Source: Fidelibacterota bacterium (GTDB taxonomy: Bacteria > Fidelibacterota > UBA8477 > JABMPR01). From it: a DNA stretch of 64,000 nucleotides. Shown here in pieces: positions 48,192 through 58,993 of the stretch. The stretch lies in assembly GCA_021734325.1 (NCBI GenBank), contig JAIPJF010000004.1:62001-126000 (forward strand). Direction: 5' to 3'. Numbering within the stretch: the first letter of the stretch is position 1; every line of letters starts with the position of its first letter. The translations under genes and the position numbers were made by a program. The notes under the pieces are model-generated. The model saw nothing but the letters and a program-made list of their open reading frames with translations. It did no database searches and had not been told where the DNA came from.

Positions 48192-48737
48192 TCAACCACC
48201 GTCCATTGTTGCCCAACCTGGATTTTTGGGCGTCGGGGGTAAATTTGAAATGGCACTGAAATATTGATTGCCAATATGTTTCACGAGGTCCTTGATGGAT
48301 AGGCAGGCTACAATCTGATCTTTTTCGTTAACGATCGGAACATGCCGATATCCGCCCAGGATCATATAATTCAGTGCAAATGCAAGCGGGGCATCCGGGG
48401 TAAGGGTATCGGGGTCAGCGGTCATGTAGTTTTTTACCTGTATTTTAGAATGGGACAGTCCCTGACCAACGATACGGCGAATGATATCACGTTCTGTAAA
48501 AATTCCTTCCAATTTCCCCTCTTCAACGATCAGTAGGCAACCTATTCGTTTTTCTCGCATGAGTTCAAGACAATCGGCCACGCTTGTATGGCCATTGGTC
48601 ATGATAGGCGATTTAAGCTTAATTGTGTCAATATGATCATCGAGATGGAAAGCCTCTGAATTGACTTTCATAATCGAGTCGCCGTCCTCATTCATCTGTT
48701 TCAGCTCATCATCTATGTGTTCATCGTAATCTATCAT
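48192..48737 (-). CDS. CBS-domain protein
   Basis: Two CBS motifs: TSVADCLELMREKRIGCLLIVEEGKLEGIFTERDIIRRIV and LAFALNYMILGGYRHVPIVNEKDQIVACLSIKDLV. Confidence 0.9.
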   Translation of the reverse strand: MIDYDEHIDDELKQMNEDGDSIMKVNSEAFHLDDHIDTIKLKSPIMTNGHTSVADCLELMREKRIGCLLIVEEGKLEGIFTERDIIRRIVGQGLSHSKIQVKNYMTADPDTLTPDAPLAFALNYMILGGYRHVPIVNEKDQIVACLSIKDLVKHIGNQYFSAISNLPPTPKNPGWATMDGG

Positions 48738-48891
48738 TTAATCCTCCAGCATTTGATTCGGAATATAGGAAGATATTCCATAAAAATCAGCTTGTTTGCT
48801 AAAATTATTATAAATAAAAACGATGAATTGGCGCGAGTTTCTCAGAAAATGAATTTACTTGTGCTCAGATAAACAACAGGTTGAGAAAAAT

Positions 48892-48921
48892 AAAAAGGCC
48901 ACCCTACTGGATGGCCTTTTT
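48892..48921 (-). terminator. Intrinsic terminator
   Basis: AAAAAGGCCACCC-TACT-GGATGGCCTTTTT downstream of the 48941-50056 gene. Confidence 0.85.
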
Positions 48922-48940
48922 GAATCCGTTATGTCTGAAT

Positions 48941-50056
48941 TTATCTCAGTGTGATTCCAAATGCTGCGGTTGCCACAGAATTTGTTGGCGTCTGACTTAC
49001 ATGCAGATTTATATAGGTCAGAGGAATAAGTGTTAGATGCAGTCCAGCACCCACTCTCATCCCGGGGTCAGGAGTCATGTCGAACTGAATACGGTCATTC
49101 TCGATACCAAAAGAGGGATCAACATCATAACCAATACTGAGTGAACTCGTTTCATAAGCAGCATCAGCATAAATCCCGACACCAAAGATCAACAGATTGA
49201 GTGATTTTCCTACCTGAAGACTTACCTGAGTATTGGAAGATTCAATAATGTCTCCAATGCTCATTTGTGAGTAAAAGGCACCTGCGGTTATATCAACCGG
49301 GAACATGGGGATCGGAATAAACTGATCGATATTTACCCGTACACCACCACCATACATACTGAATTTTCCGATATCACCAAGATCTGATTCCGGGAAACCA
49401 CGGACAGTCAATTCAATACCCATGGGTAGACCTAATGAGATCTGAGGCATGGGCAACGGCAAAGCTGCAAGACCGATACCGGGAGGTAAAGGCACATCTT
49501 CAAGCTGGCCAACAAAATTAGCGATTTCTGCATCTCCATTTGCATTGTCGTAGGCGGCCTGGGCTAATGCTGCGTTCCCCAGTTGTGATGTCAACTCAGA
49601 CACAAGATGGTCACGGAACAAGGTCTTTAGATGGTCATCTGCAACGACCAATAGACCGGCACTATCAGCAGGCCCAAAAAAGGTGGGTGTTCTTGTGTCA
49701 GTATCTTTATAAATGTCAGCAAAAGTCAATTCTATTGGAGCGACACCATTGATGATACCACTCAGGTCAAATTCATTGACGTTCTCATTAAGTACAAAAT
49801 TGAAAAACTGACCTTCATCTGGTACAGCGGATACCAACATTTTAACACTTACATCAAAGCCCAGCATTTTATGAACCTTTGCCCGGTGATACCAGCCTGA
49901 GTTCATGGATGCACCAAATGCATCCCCAAGTGGCTGGAGATACATCTCTGCATTTGTACTGAGCATGCTGCCCAGGTTCTCTTCCAACGTTTGACTAAAG
50001 GCGCTAACCGCAAAAATCAATGTCAGCGTTAAAACCAGTACCTTTTTAATCATCAT
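48941..50056 (-). CDS. Secreted/outer-membrane-like protein (DUF6588-like)
   Basis: Signal peptide MIKKVLVLTLTLIFAVSAFSQ; 371 aa. Confidence 0.65.
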   Translation of the reverse strand: MMIKKVLVLTLTLIFAVSAFSQTLEENLGSMLSTNAEMYLQPLGDAFGASMNSGWYHRAKVHKMLGFDVSVKMLVSAVPDEGQFFNFVLNENVNEFDLSGIINGVAPIELTFADIYKDTDTRTPTFFGPADSAGLLVVADDHLKTLFRDHLVSELTSQLGNAALAQAAYDNANGDAEIANFVGQLEDVPLPPGIGLAALPLPMPQISLGLPMGIELTVRGFPESDLGDIGKFSMYGGGVRVNIDQFIPIPMFPVDITAGAFYSQMSIGDIIESSNTQVSLQVGKSLNLLIFGVGIYADAAYETSSLSIGYDVDPSFGIENDRIQFDMTPDPGMRVGAGLHLTLIPLTYINLHVSQTPTNSVATAAFGITLR

Positions 50057-50237
50057 TCCTCCTTATTCATCCTCTGATAAATTAATAACGTTCAATATAT
50101 GGATATTATTCATCCACATCCAAGTTTGTTTCAATGACCTGTGAGCCAGGTCAAACACACGAAAAATTAATTGAACAACCAATATATGCTAATACAAATT
50201 AACTCAACTTGAATACAAAAACTATCCTGGATACAAC

Positions 50238-50816
50238 CTAACCCCTTGAATCCCACTGTCGTCTCAGCTCAAAGAGCATGATCCCAAAGGCAACAGCAAC
50301 ATTCATGGAGCTTTTCATCCCGTTTTGTGGCAATTCGACTGCAAAATCACATTCACTCACAATTTCGTCCTGAATACCGACCCCTTCATTTCCTACGACG
50401 AAGATCAGGGGGAAATCATATTCTACCTGTGTGTAGGAGCGGCTTTGTGTGGTATGCTCCAGGGCGACAGCCACATACCCCTTTTGCTTGAGCGCCTTCA
50501 GGGCATCAACCGCTTTTGGTACATAGCGCCAGGGTACAGAATACTCTGCGCCAAGTGCCGTCTTGGCAATTTCTTTTCGCGGAGGAGAGGCAGTAAACCC
50601 ACCAATGACGATCTCTTCCAACCAGGCTGCATCTGCTGTCCGGAACATGGAACCCACATTGAACATGCTGCGAATATTGTCAAACATGGCAACAACAGGC
50701 ATGCGCGGACGTTTCTCCAGCTCATCATAAACCGGATAATTATCCCTGAACAAGTTGTGGGGTATGGTCCTGAGAGGTTCTTTGTAAAGGCTGAACCTGC
50801 TTTCAGGTTTCGTCAT
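50238..50816 (-). CDS. TrmH/SpoU family RNA methyltransferase
   Basis: FDNIRSMFNVGSMFRTADA; FVVGNEGVGI; MKSSMNVAVAFGIMLFEL. Confidence 0.92.
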   Translation of the reverse strand: MTKPESRFSLYKEPLRTIPHNLFRDNYPVYDELEKRPRMPVVAMFDNIRSMFNVGSMFRTADAAWLEEIVIGGFTASPPRKEIAKTALGAEYSVPWRYVPKAVDALKALKQKGYVAVALEHTTQSRSYTQVEYDFPLIFVVGNEGVGIQDEIVSECDFAVELPQNGMKSSMNVAVAFGIMLFELRRQWDSRG

Positions 50817-51169
50817 GATATCTGATATTCCTTGATAAGTGTCTTTCGCAACGAAAACCCGGCATAAGCAGCCACCGCAGCAAGCAGCAGGCCAATAATT
50901 CCTGTCACCAGCGCCAACACAAACCCGTTACCAACACCCATAACCTCAACCACACGGGTCACAATGATCTCACCTCCCTTGTTCCACTGATAAAGGCTCA
51001 TGCCAAACCAGAGCAGGAAAACGCCCAAACCATTTCCCAGAACGGCCCTGCTTACAGAGTCCTTTTCCAAAAAGCCCAAAAGCAGGGGAATCAGGATGAT
51101 CCACCACCAGTAATAAAACAGAAGCTGAAGTATAAAGACGAGAACAAGCGTTGTAAGCATACTGATCAT
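50813..51169 (-). CDS. Hypothetical integral membrane protein
   Basis: 118 aa, three hydrophobic segments; 4-nt overlaps with both neighbours. Confidence 0.65.
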   Translation of the reverse strand: MISMLTTLVLVFILQLLFYYWWWIILIPLLLGFLEKDSVSRAVLGNGLGVFLLWFGMSLYQWNKGGEIIVTRVVEVMGVGNGFVLALVTGIIGLLLAAVAAYAGFSLRKTLIKEYQIS

Positions 51170-53595
51170 TGATAATTCCTAAGGCTGGTCAGAAAGAGTT
51201 TCGAATTGTTCGACACCTCTGGTGAGTGAAGAAAATGGATATTGTAATATTCACCCCGTACCCAGCTATCGACAGCGTAATCATAGTAAAGGGACCCCGG
51301 GTTACCAGATTGACCGCCAGGGAAAATCCCCTGGGCTTTAATTGAATCGCCGAGCTCCACGATCATTCTCCAGGATGGTCCATGTGTTTTCTTGGTCGCA
51401 TTCACAATGCCACTCCCACCTCCTGTGAACAGACCCGTACGACCCAGACCCTTCACTGAAAGCAGATGGTTTATGTCAGTGCCGCGGGCACGACCTATGG
51501 CCCATTTATCTCCATAGGGACCAAGTTCAGAAAGCAAATCGGAGGACGTCTGATAAAAAGCATTTCTGATAATGCCTCGTCGATCTTCCAGTTCTGGGGT
51601 TCGACCATCATCATAGTATTCTGATCTTTTATTACTCAATAGTAATTCTGCTGTTACAGAGCGCGCCGGGAGCTCTCGCAGTTCACCATAGAGGGTCAAC
51701 TCGTCTTCCCAGATGGCCTGCTCAAGGTGAAGCCACCATTGCTTGTAAACCCAGGCTGCCTTCTCATCAGGATCTGATACATAGTTCCACTTTTTCAGGT
51801 CCATCAAAATCTGCTGTTCCTCATCTGATGATGTCGTGTCCCCTTCAAGTTGCTTGATCATAAAGGGCAGCATGAGTTGCGCCTGTTTGTTGAAATTGTC
51901 TGTGTGCAGCTGCTGCATGTCATAAAAATCAATTTTACGCATCTCTCGTAATCGATCATTAATGCGGGATCCGCGCTCATAGTCATCATAATCCCAGCCG
52001 AGATAATAGGGATAGCCCTTGGCTGTGGGATTTTGGTTGGCAGAGCTTACGTAACCGCTCCAGGGATTTGATATATAGGGAAGCTGGTCTCTCGGGATCC
52101 ACTGGCGCCATTCGCCGGTCGTATCACGTCCGGCGCGGACAAACTTTCCTTCATCCTCTCCTCGCAGGGGGTATTTCCCGTGGTGGCGAATCGCAATGTC
52201 ACCATCTCTGGAAGCAAAAGCAAAGTTTTGTCCGGGAGCATCAAAGGTTTCCAGGGCAGCAAAGAATTCTTCCTTATTACTTGCCAGGTTCATGCTCCTG
52301 ATGGCGCCCATCTCATTTGAGGGGTCGTGGGCAGACCAGCGCATGGCCAGACCGACAGGATGATCATTATCCAGCTTTGCTTCTCCATAATGGACCAGGG
52401 GACCAAATCGGGTGACGGGAAATGAATCTATCCTTGCTTCTTCACCTCTGACCAGGATCTCCTCGATACGCATATCGGCTTTGATCCAGTCTCCTGCATA
52501 CCAATACTCTGAATAAGATCTATCGCGGAATTCTATTTCAAACCAATCCATCACATCAGAACCGGCGTTGGTCAGCCCCCAGGCGATGTTTTCATTGAAA
52601 CCGATGATAACCGCAGGCGCCCCAGGGAGGGAAACACCGTAAACATTCATTTCTGGTGTGTGCAGTTGGATTTCATACCAGATGGAGGGCAATTTCAGTC
52701 CCAGGTGGGGATCGTTGGCCAGAATTGGAAACCCTGATGCTGTTTTCTTGCCGGCAACAGCCCAGTTATTACTTCCATTGTCCCGGTCAGGTTCGTCCCT
52801 TCTCAGATCACGAATAAATTGTGGCTCAAAAACTGGTGAGGGTGCATCAGGGATAAGTGGATCAAAGCGCCAGGGCTTCCCGGCAGGTATAATGGGATCC
52901 AATCTTGGGGTGTGGACAGGATAAAACCTTTCGACAAATTCTTCTCCCAAAGATTCCCTGATCACGCTGAGATCCATTTCAGAGTTGCGTCCCGTCAGAT
53001 CCCAGGCCATGAATTTGAGCAATAACGCTGTTTTTAAGGTGGACCAGACTTCTGGTTCATAGTTCAGCAATTTATACTCCAGGGGCAGCGTCGCCGGAGT
53101 CAGTCCTTCAATCCAGGTATTCACGCCATTGGCATATGCCTGGAGGATAAGCTGACTATTTGGGTCCTCATTCATTTTGTTGTTGGCGGCCTCTGCAGCC
53201 ATCAGGAGACCCCTTCGCCGCTGGAGTTTGTCAAAATCGATGGCTTTCGGACCGATAATCTCAGAGACCCGACCTGCAGCGACATGAGTTTGGAACTCCA
53301 TTTGCCAGAGTCTGTGTCTGGCTGTAAGGTACCCCTGTGCAAAATACGCGTCATAACTGTTCTCTGCGAAAATATGGGGAACCTGCCGCTCGTCCCAGAC
53401 CACTTTGACTTCCTGCCGGAGACCTTTAACATCAATGACTTCTACCAAATCGTCCAGGTGTGTACCGTTTTGCCAGAATCCGGAAAACGGATTTAGAAAC
53501 TTACCCAAAGGGGGTATGCTTCCCTGACTGTTATTCAGCGTAAAGAACAGAATTCCAAGTAATACAAAAACCCCAATCGTTTTGATCGTTCTCAT
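51166..53595 (-). CDS. Penicillin acylase family protein
   Basis: GSNNWAVAGKKTASGFPILANDPHLGLKLPSIWYE (N-terminal Ser nucleophile region). Confidence 0.93.
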   Translation of the reverse strand: MRTIKTIGVFVLLGILFFTLNNSQGSIPPLGKFLNPFSGFWQNGTHLDDLVEVIDVKGLRQEVKVVWDERQVPHIFAENSYDAYFAQGYLTARHRLWQMEFQTHVAAGRVSEIIGPKAIDFDKLQRRRGLLMAAEAANNKMNEDPNSQLILQAYANGVNTWIEGLTPATLPLEYKLLNYEPEVWSTLKTALLLKFMAWDLTGRNSEMDLSVIRESLGEEFVERFYPVHTPRLDPIIPAGKPWRFDPLIPDAPSPVFEPQFIRDLRRDEPDRDNGSNNWAVAGKKTASGFPILANDPHLGLKLPSIWYEIQLHTPEMNVYGVSLPGAPAVIIGFNENIAWGLTNAGSDVMDWFEIEFRDRSYSEYWYAGDWIKADMRIEEILVRGEEARIDSFPVTRFGPLVHYGEAKLDNDHPVGLAMRWSAHDPSNEMGAIRSMNLASNKEEFFAALETFDAPGQNFAFASRDGDIAIRHHGKYPLRGEDEGKFVRAGRDTTGEWRQWIPRDQLPYISNPWSGYVSSANQNPTAKGYPYYLGWDYDDYERGSRINDRLREMRKIDFYDMQQLHTDNFNKQAQLMLPFMIKQLEGDTTSSDEEQQILMDLKKWNYVSDPDEKAAWVYKQWWLHLEQAIWEDELTLYGELRELPARSVTAELLLSNKRSEYYDDGRTPELEDRRGIIRNAFYQTSSDLLSELGPYGDKWAIGRARGTDINHLLSVKGLGRTGLFTGGGSGIVNATKKTHGPSWRMIVELGDSIKAQGIFPGGQSGNPGSLYYDYAVDSWVRGEYYNIHFLHSPEVSNNSKLFLTSLRNYQ

Positions 53596-54224
53596 AGCAA
53601 ATATCCCAACTCCGGATACTTCTGTTGTGCTTCAAGCTTGAATCTTTCATAGTCTACAAATTGAATCGCACGCAGTCCCACTTGTCTGGCAGCCAGAACA
53701 TTTTCCTCCAGATCATCGATAAAGAGAATCTCTTCTGGTCGAAAACCGCTTTTTTGAATGGTCAATTCATAGATGAGTGGTTCTGGTTTCATGCTGCCTA
53801 CCATAAAGCTGTATGTCCCGCCTGTGACCCATTGCATGAAAGGGAATTTTTTCAGCATGATATCATAGTGAAAATCATTGGTATTACTCAACAACCACAC
53901 CGGAAAATCCTGTGCCGCCCTTTTCAGGAAGGCCTGTGTTTCTTCTTGAGGAAAAAGAACGTCTTGCCAATACAGCTTAAAGGTACTGAGATCCATCTGT
54001 TCAGCGCTGGCACAGTTTACAAGCAGGTTCTCATAGAACTGATTTGAATTCAGGTGTCCTTTTTCATACTGGATCAACAGATCCCGCGACATGGCATCCT
54101 GAATACCTTCCTCACTGACTTTCAGCTTGTCAGCCAGTTTACGGATGGACGATTTTGAGTCGACCCGGACAAGGACTCCGCCGATATCAAAAAAGAGGGC
54201 TTTAATTTTTGATCGATGATCCAT
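53592..54224 (-). CDS. HAD family hydrolase
   Basis: ALFFDIGGVLV; LLSNTND; EEILFIDDLEENVLAARQVG. Confidence 0.9.
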   Translation of the reverse strand: MDHRSKIKALFFDIGGVLVRVDSKSSIRKLADKLKVSEEGIQDAMSRDLLIQYEKGHLNSNQFYENLLVNCASAEQMDLSTFKLYWQDVLFPQEETQAFLKRAAQDFPVWLLSNTNDFHYDIMLKKFPFMQWVTGGTYSFMVGSMKPEPLIYELTIQKSGFRPEEILFIDDLEENVLAARQVGLRAIQFVDYERFKLEAQQKYPELGYLL

Positions 54225-54249
54225 AATTATTTTTACTTCACCTTTCCAC

Positions 54250-55185
54250 TCAAAGCGTATCTCTTGAGCGATTGATCCCTCTTTTGAACAGCGATATCAT
54301 AAGAATTCGAGGAATGAGCGACAGATAAAGCAACAGGCCAATTATGAAATTTAAGGGCTGTTGATGCAGACGCGTAAAATGTTTTTCGAAATATCGGAAA
54401 AATGATACATGGGAGCTTACGGTCATTTTGATCTTTGCCTGTTTGACGCTGGCCCCACCGAGATGGACCACAACGAATTCGGGGAGGTACCAGATTTCGC
54501 AACCCAAGTTCTTCACTCGTTTACACAGATCAACATCATTAAAGAACATGGGGAAATTCGGATCAAACCCATTCAGCTGCCGCAGAATATCGCCATTTAT
54601 CAGGAGGGCTGCTCCTGCAGGCTGGTCCACCTGGCATTTTGTCTGATGGTCAAAGTCTCCCATTTTCCAGCCATTGAAACGTTTACTTTCGGGAAATAGC
54701 TGAGACAGCCCAAGACTATGATAGATGACATCCATGTGGGTGGGGAAACGTCTGCATGACTTCTGAATTCGGCCATCAGGAAATTGTAATTGAGGTGCAA
54801 CCAGGCCAATTCGCTCATCACTTTCCAATTCCTGCAACAGTCCCTTGATACTTCCCTGCTGAATAATCGTGTCCGGATTCAGGATCAAAACGTGTTTACC
54901 CTTCGCTAATTCAAGCGCCTGATTATTTCCAACGGCAAACCCGCGATTCGAATGGTTTAGCTGAATTTGTACCTGTTTGTGTTCCGTCGCAAGGGCCTTG
55001 AGTAGTGAGGGCGTATCATCAATGGATGCATTGTCAACGACAATGATCTCCCCGGAGACAAGAATCAACTCATCAACCAGACTTTCAATACAGGACTTGA
55101 TGGTCTCAACCGAATTGTAAGACACAATAAGAATAGATAGCTGAAGTGAGGGATCAGCCTCTTTGACGATTTCTTTTTTCACCAT
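54250..55185 (-). CDS. Glycosyltransferase family 2
   Basis: SILIVSYNSVETIKSCIESL; NPDTII; FNDVDLCKRVKNLG. Confidence 0.92.
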   Translation of the reverse strand: MVKKEIVKEADPSLQLSILIVSYNSVETIKSCIESLVDELILVSGEIIVVDNASIDDTPSLLKALATEHKQVQIQLNHSNRGFAVGNNQALELAKGKHVLILNPDTIIQQGSIKGLLQELESDERIGLVAPQLQFPDGRIQKSCRRFPTHMDVIYHSLGLSQLFPESKRFNGWKMGDFDHQTKCQVDQPAGAALLINGDILRQLNGFDPNFPMFFNDVDLCKRVKNLGCEIWYLPEFVVVHLGGASVKQAKIKMTVSSHVSFFRYFEKHFTRLHQQPLNFIIGLLLYLSLIPRILMISLFKRGINRSRDTL

Positions 55186-55204
55186 TGTTATTTGCAGGGC
55201 AGTT

Positions 55205-56080
55205 CTATTTGGCGTTATTGCCCACCATTAGTTCACGGATCTCTTTTTCTTCCTGGTCAATGCGTTCCAGATTACTGGATTTCTCCCGAAGCAGCAGAAG
55301 CACCTCGAGGGCATTCTCGTATAAACCCTGACTTTTAAAGATCTGCATAAGCGTAAATGTTGCCATGGATCGGGTAATATTGTGTTTAACTGTGGGGTCC
55401 TGTCGTGTTACGGGACGCTTAACCGGTTGTGGAGCTACCGGCGCTTCAGGAACGGGCTCCGTTTTGATCTCAGTATTGGCGTCAACAGTGGGTGCTGTGC
55501 CCACTTGAGCAGTTTCTGTGTCATCTACATCCGCTTCGGCAGAAATTAATTGTGGCTCTGTTTCTTCCTCATCAACGACCTCTATCATGGATGATATTTC
55601 CAGACTTCCAGCAAGATCCTCCAAAAATTTATACTGTCCGGGTTGAACGGCGAGATTCCGTGCGCTGGGATATTTTTTATAGAAGCGGGTGGCATCAGGG
55701 TGGCCCGGCAGCGCTTTATTCAACAAGTGCACCAAAAAGGCAATCTGTTCGGCCTCCATTGTGTCGCCCATATTTTTAACGACCTCAATGATCACCCCTG
55801 GGAAAGGTTCTTTCGTCAGGATGCACTCCACAAAATATTTCATCGCCTGGGTGACCTCACCTTTTGCCATATAGATCTCACCGATCAATTTGAGCAGGAC
55901 CCCTTTACTCACTGCGGCCTGCATACCTAACCGACAAATTTTCAACGCTCTGTCAAGTTCGCCGGCTTCCATATTCTGTCTGGCATACCAGGCAAATAGC
56001 TCAGATTGAGGGTTTGCCAGGAGATAGGCTTCCAGGTTTTCTTGCTTTTTCAATAATTCATCATGATTTCTTGCGTCCAC
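55205..56080 (-). CDS. TPR-like hypothetical protein; start uncertain (GTG at 56080 or ATG at 56119)
   Basis: LEAYLLANPQSELFAWYARQNMEAGELDRALKICRLGMQ helical-repeat-like; track start overlaps the carboxylase. Confidence 0.6.
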   Translation of the reverse strand: MDARNHDELLKKQENLEAYLLANPQSELFAWYARQNMEAGELDRALKICRLGMQAAVSKGVLLKLIGEIYMAKGEVTQAMKYFVECILTKEPFPGVIIEVVKNMGDTMEAEQIAFLVHLLNKALPGHPDATRFYKKYPSARNLAVQPGQYKFLEDLAGSLEISSMIEVVDEEETEPQLISAEADVDDTETAQVGTAPTVDANTEIKTEPVPEAPVAPQPVKRPVTRQDPTVKHNITRSMATFTLMQIFKSQGLYENALEVLLLLREKSSNLERIDQEEKEIRELMVGNNAK

Positions 56081-56099
56081 TTGAAACCTTTCTCCCGTT

Positions 56100-57650
56100 C
56101 TAAAGGGGGATATTCCCATGCTTTTTTTGCGGATTTGAATCAACCTTGTTTTCCAGCATCTCAAAGGCGCGGATAACTTTTAATCTTGTTTGATTGGGTT
56201 CAATCACTTCATCCACGTAGCCTCGTTCGGCCGCGGAATAAGGATTGGCAAAACGTTCAGAGAACTCATCTGTCAATTTTTCAAGCGCTGCCTCAGGATC
56301 ATCGGCTGATGCAATTTCTCTTTTGAAAATGATCTCAGTGGCTCCTTTTGCTCCCATGACTGCAATTTCAGCACAAGGCCAGGCGAAGTTTATATCCCCG
56401 CGAATATGTTTGGAATTCATAACATCATAGGCCCCGCCATAGGCTTTCCTCGTAATGACTGTTACTCTGGGCACAGTGGCCTCAGCAAAAGCATAGAGCA
56501 ATTTTGCCCCATGGCGAATGATCCCACCCCACTCCTGATCAGTACCAGGCAAAAACCCTGGAACATCCTCAAAGGTTAAAAGCGGAATATTAAAGGCATC
56601 ACAAAAACGTACAAAGCGTGCGCCTTTGACTGAGGAATTAATATCCAGAACACCTGCCATATAAGCAGGCTGGTTGGCAACGATACCTACAGGGTTTCCA
56701 TTAAGCCTGACAAACCCTACGACCATATTCATGGCATAATCTTCGTGAACTTCGAAGAATTCCTTATTATCAACCACCATGCGAATGACATCTTTTATAT
56801 CATAGGGTTTATTGGCGTTCTCGGGAACGATTGTATCCAGGGCAGTGTCAGCCCTGTCGATGGGGTCATCACACTGGATGGATGGGGGGTCTTCTAAATT
56901 GTTTTGGGGAATGTAGCTCAAGAGGGTCTTGATGCCCTCGATCACTTCAATTTCATTATTACATGTAAAGTGACTCACGCCGGATTTTGATCCGTGAGCA
57001 GTAGCGCCTCCCAACTCCTCTTTGCTCACTTCCTCATGGGTCACTGTTTTCACCACGTCGGGGCCAGTCACAAACATATAGCTGGTTCCCTTGGTCATAA
57101 AAACAAAGTCAGTGATGGCAGGTGAGTACACAGCACCGCCGGCACAGGGACCGAGGATGGCCGAAATCTGTGGAACCACCCCACTCATCAGGGTATTCCG
57201 TAGGAAAATGTCCGCATAGCCTGCAAGGCTGACAACCCCCTCCTGAATGCGGGCGCCTCCGCTATCATTCAAGCCAATCACAGGGGCTCCGACCTTGGCA
57301 GCCAGATCCATGACCTTTACGATCTTTTCAGCATAGGCTTCAGAGAGGGATCCCCCCATCACCGTGAAATCCTGGCTAAAGACAAAAACTGTGCGACCAT
57401 TGATCGTTCCATGTCCGGTAACCACGCCATCACCGAGAAATTTTTGCTTATTCAGTCCGAAATTGGATGAACGGTGGGTAACAAACATGCCCATTTCTTC
57501 AAACGAGCCCGGATCAAGAAGGAGATCAAGGCGCTCGCGTGCAGAGAGTTTCTGCTTTGCATGCTGGGCATCCAGTCGATCCTGACCTCCTCCGAGAAGG
57601 GCTTCTTCCCGAAGTTTATGTAGTTGTTCAATCCTATCTTGACGACTCAT
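56100..57650 (-). CDS. Acyl-CoA carboxylase carboxyltransferase subunit (propionyl/methylmalonyl-CoA type)
   Basis: [45 protein letters not shown]. Confidence 0.93.
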   Translation of the reverse strand: MSRQDRIEQLHKLREEALLGGGQDRLDAQHAKQKLSARERLDLLLDPGSFEEMGMFVTHRSSNFGLNKQKFLGDGVVTGHGTINGRTVFVFSQDFTVMGGSLSEAYAEKIVKVMDLAAKVGAPVIGLNDSGGARIQEGVVSLAGYADIFLRNTLMSGVVPQISAILGPCAGGAVYSPAITDFVFMTKGTSYMFVTGPDVVKTVTHEEVSKEELGGATAHGSKSGVSHFTCNNEIEVIEGIKTLLSYIPQNNLEDPPSIQCDDPIDRADTALDTIVPENANKPYDIKDVIRMVVDNKEFFEVHEDYAMNMVVGFVRLNGNPVGIVANQPAYMAGVLDINSSVKGARFVRFCDAFNIPLLTFEDVPGFLPGTDQEWGGIIRHGAKLLYAFAEATVPRVTVITRKAYGGAYDVMNSKHIRGDINFAWPCAEIAVMGAKGATEIIFKREIASADDPEAALEKLTDEFSERFANPYSAAERGYVDEVIEPNQTRLKVIRAFEMLENKVDSNPQKKHGNIPL

Positions 57651-58051
57651 CGGCGATTTTCCTGAACCCAGGATTTCAGATAGTCATTGATTTCAACCAG
57701 ACCGGCACCGGGGCCGAACAGTTGACCGACGCCCAGTTCTTTGAGTGCTTTCATGTCAGACTCAGGAATAATGCCCCCCCCAGTGAGGAGAACATCCGTG
57801 AGTCCCTCATTTTTCATGAGCTCAAGCACGCGAGGGAAAATTGTCATGTGAGCTCCCGAGAGAATACTCAGGGCAATAATATCAGCATCCTCTTGAACAG
57901 CAGCAGCTACGATCATCTCGGGAGTCTGCCTTAACCCAAGATAAATGACCTCCATGCCAGCATCTCTAAATGAATTCGCCAGGACTTTCGCCCCGCGATC
58001 ATGTCCATCCAGACCTGGTTTCGCCAATACTACTCTGATTTTCCGCTCCAT
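57647..58051 (-). CDS. Cobalamin-binding domain protein (methylmalonyl-CoA mutase small/C-terminal subunit)
   Basis: [43 protein letters not shown] overlap with carboxylase. Confidence 0.93.
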   Translation of the reverse strand: MERKIRVVLAKPGLDGHDRGAKVLANSFRDAGMEVIYLGLRQTPEMIVAAAVQEDADIIALSILSGAHMTIFPRVLELMKNEGLTDVLLTGGGIIPESDMKALKELGVGQLFGPGAGLVEINDYLKSWVQENRR

Positions 58052-58175
58052 AGAATGTTTCCTTCACCCGTCACGATCTCGATATTATGAGTAACGTTTA
58101 ATCTAATCTGAAAGATTGGCCACAAAACATGGTTTTTACACACCCTGGTTTTGACACTCTGAGTATATTCTTTCC

Positions 58176-58988
58176 ATGCATTTTCGTCGCAGCGTGTACA
58201 CAATTCTCCTCCTGACCTTCACCCTGCTGGAAGCTCGGGATGGGTTAAGAATCCTGAGTTATAATATTGAGGGAATGAAGCCTGGGAGCCACTTTGAATC
58301 CAGACTCGAGGCCATTATCCGGGAGCTAAAAGATTTGGACCCTGACGTCATGGGTTTTCAGGAAGTCGCCCAGGATACAAGTGGTAAAAACATGGCATAT
58401 ATCATCGCCGACTCTCTCTCAGCATATTCTGGAGAGGACTACCATGTTTACTGGCAATCTACCCACGTTGCCTATTCCTCCTATTTAGAAGGTCTGGCAA
58501 TAATTTCCAGATTGCCAGTTGTTCAAAGTGGGTATTACGATTTACCCCCTGGTGTTTTCCAGCGAAAAGCACTTTGGAGCCTGATCGATCTTAATGGCAA
58601 TCAACTTCATTTTTTTACCACCCATCTTTCCTATCGCGATGAGGATAATGAGCTGCGCATAAAACAGGTTCAGGCACTCAAGTCATTTATTGAGACAAAA
58701 ACCAGCAGTAACAACGGCCTCTTTATACTAACTGGAGACTTTAACTGTACGCCACAAACGGATCCCATCGCTCAGCTTGCGGATTATTCCTCCGTGTGGA
58801 CTCTTGAAAATCCTGAGCAACCCGGTTTCACCTTCCCGGCTACACACCCGGAACATAAAATCGATTATATTTTCATGGACAAAGACGCTAAAGACAGAAT
58901 TAGAGCTGTCACCCTTGAATTCGATAACACCTATGATGGGATCAATTACCCTTCAGATCATTTTGGTCTAATGCTTGTTCTGGAATGA
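58176..58988 (+). CDS. Endonuclease/exonuclease/phosphatase family protein
   Basis: LRILSYNIEGM; MGFQEV; LTGDFNCTPQTDP; YPSDHFGLML. Confidence 0.88.
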   Translation: MHFRRSVYTILLLTFTLLEARDGLRILSYNIEGMKPGSHFESRLEAIIRELKDLDPDVMGFQEVAQDTSGKNMAYIIADSLSAYSGEDYHVYWQSTHVAYSSYLEGLAIISRLPVVQSGYYDLPPGVFQRKALWSLIDLNGNQLHFFTTHLSYRDEDNELRIKQVQALKSFIETKTSSNNGLFILTGDFNCTPQTDPIAQLADYSSVWTLENPEQPGFTFPATHPEHKIDYIFMDKDAKDRIRAVTLEFDNTYDGINYPSDHFGLMLVLE

Positions 58989-58993
58989 TTTTA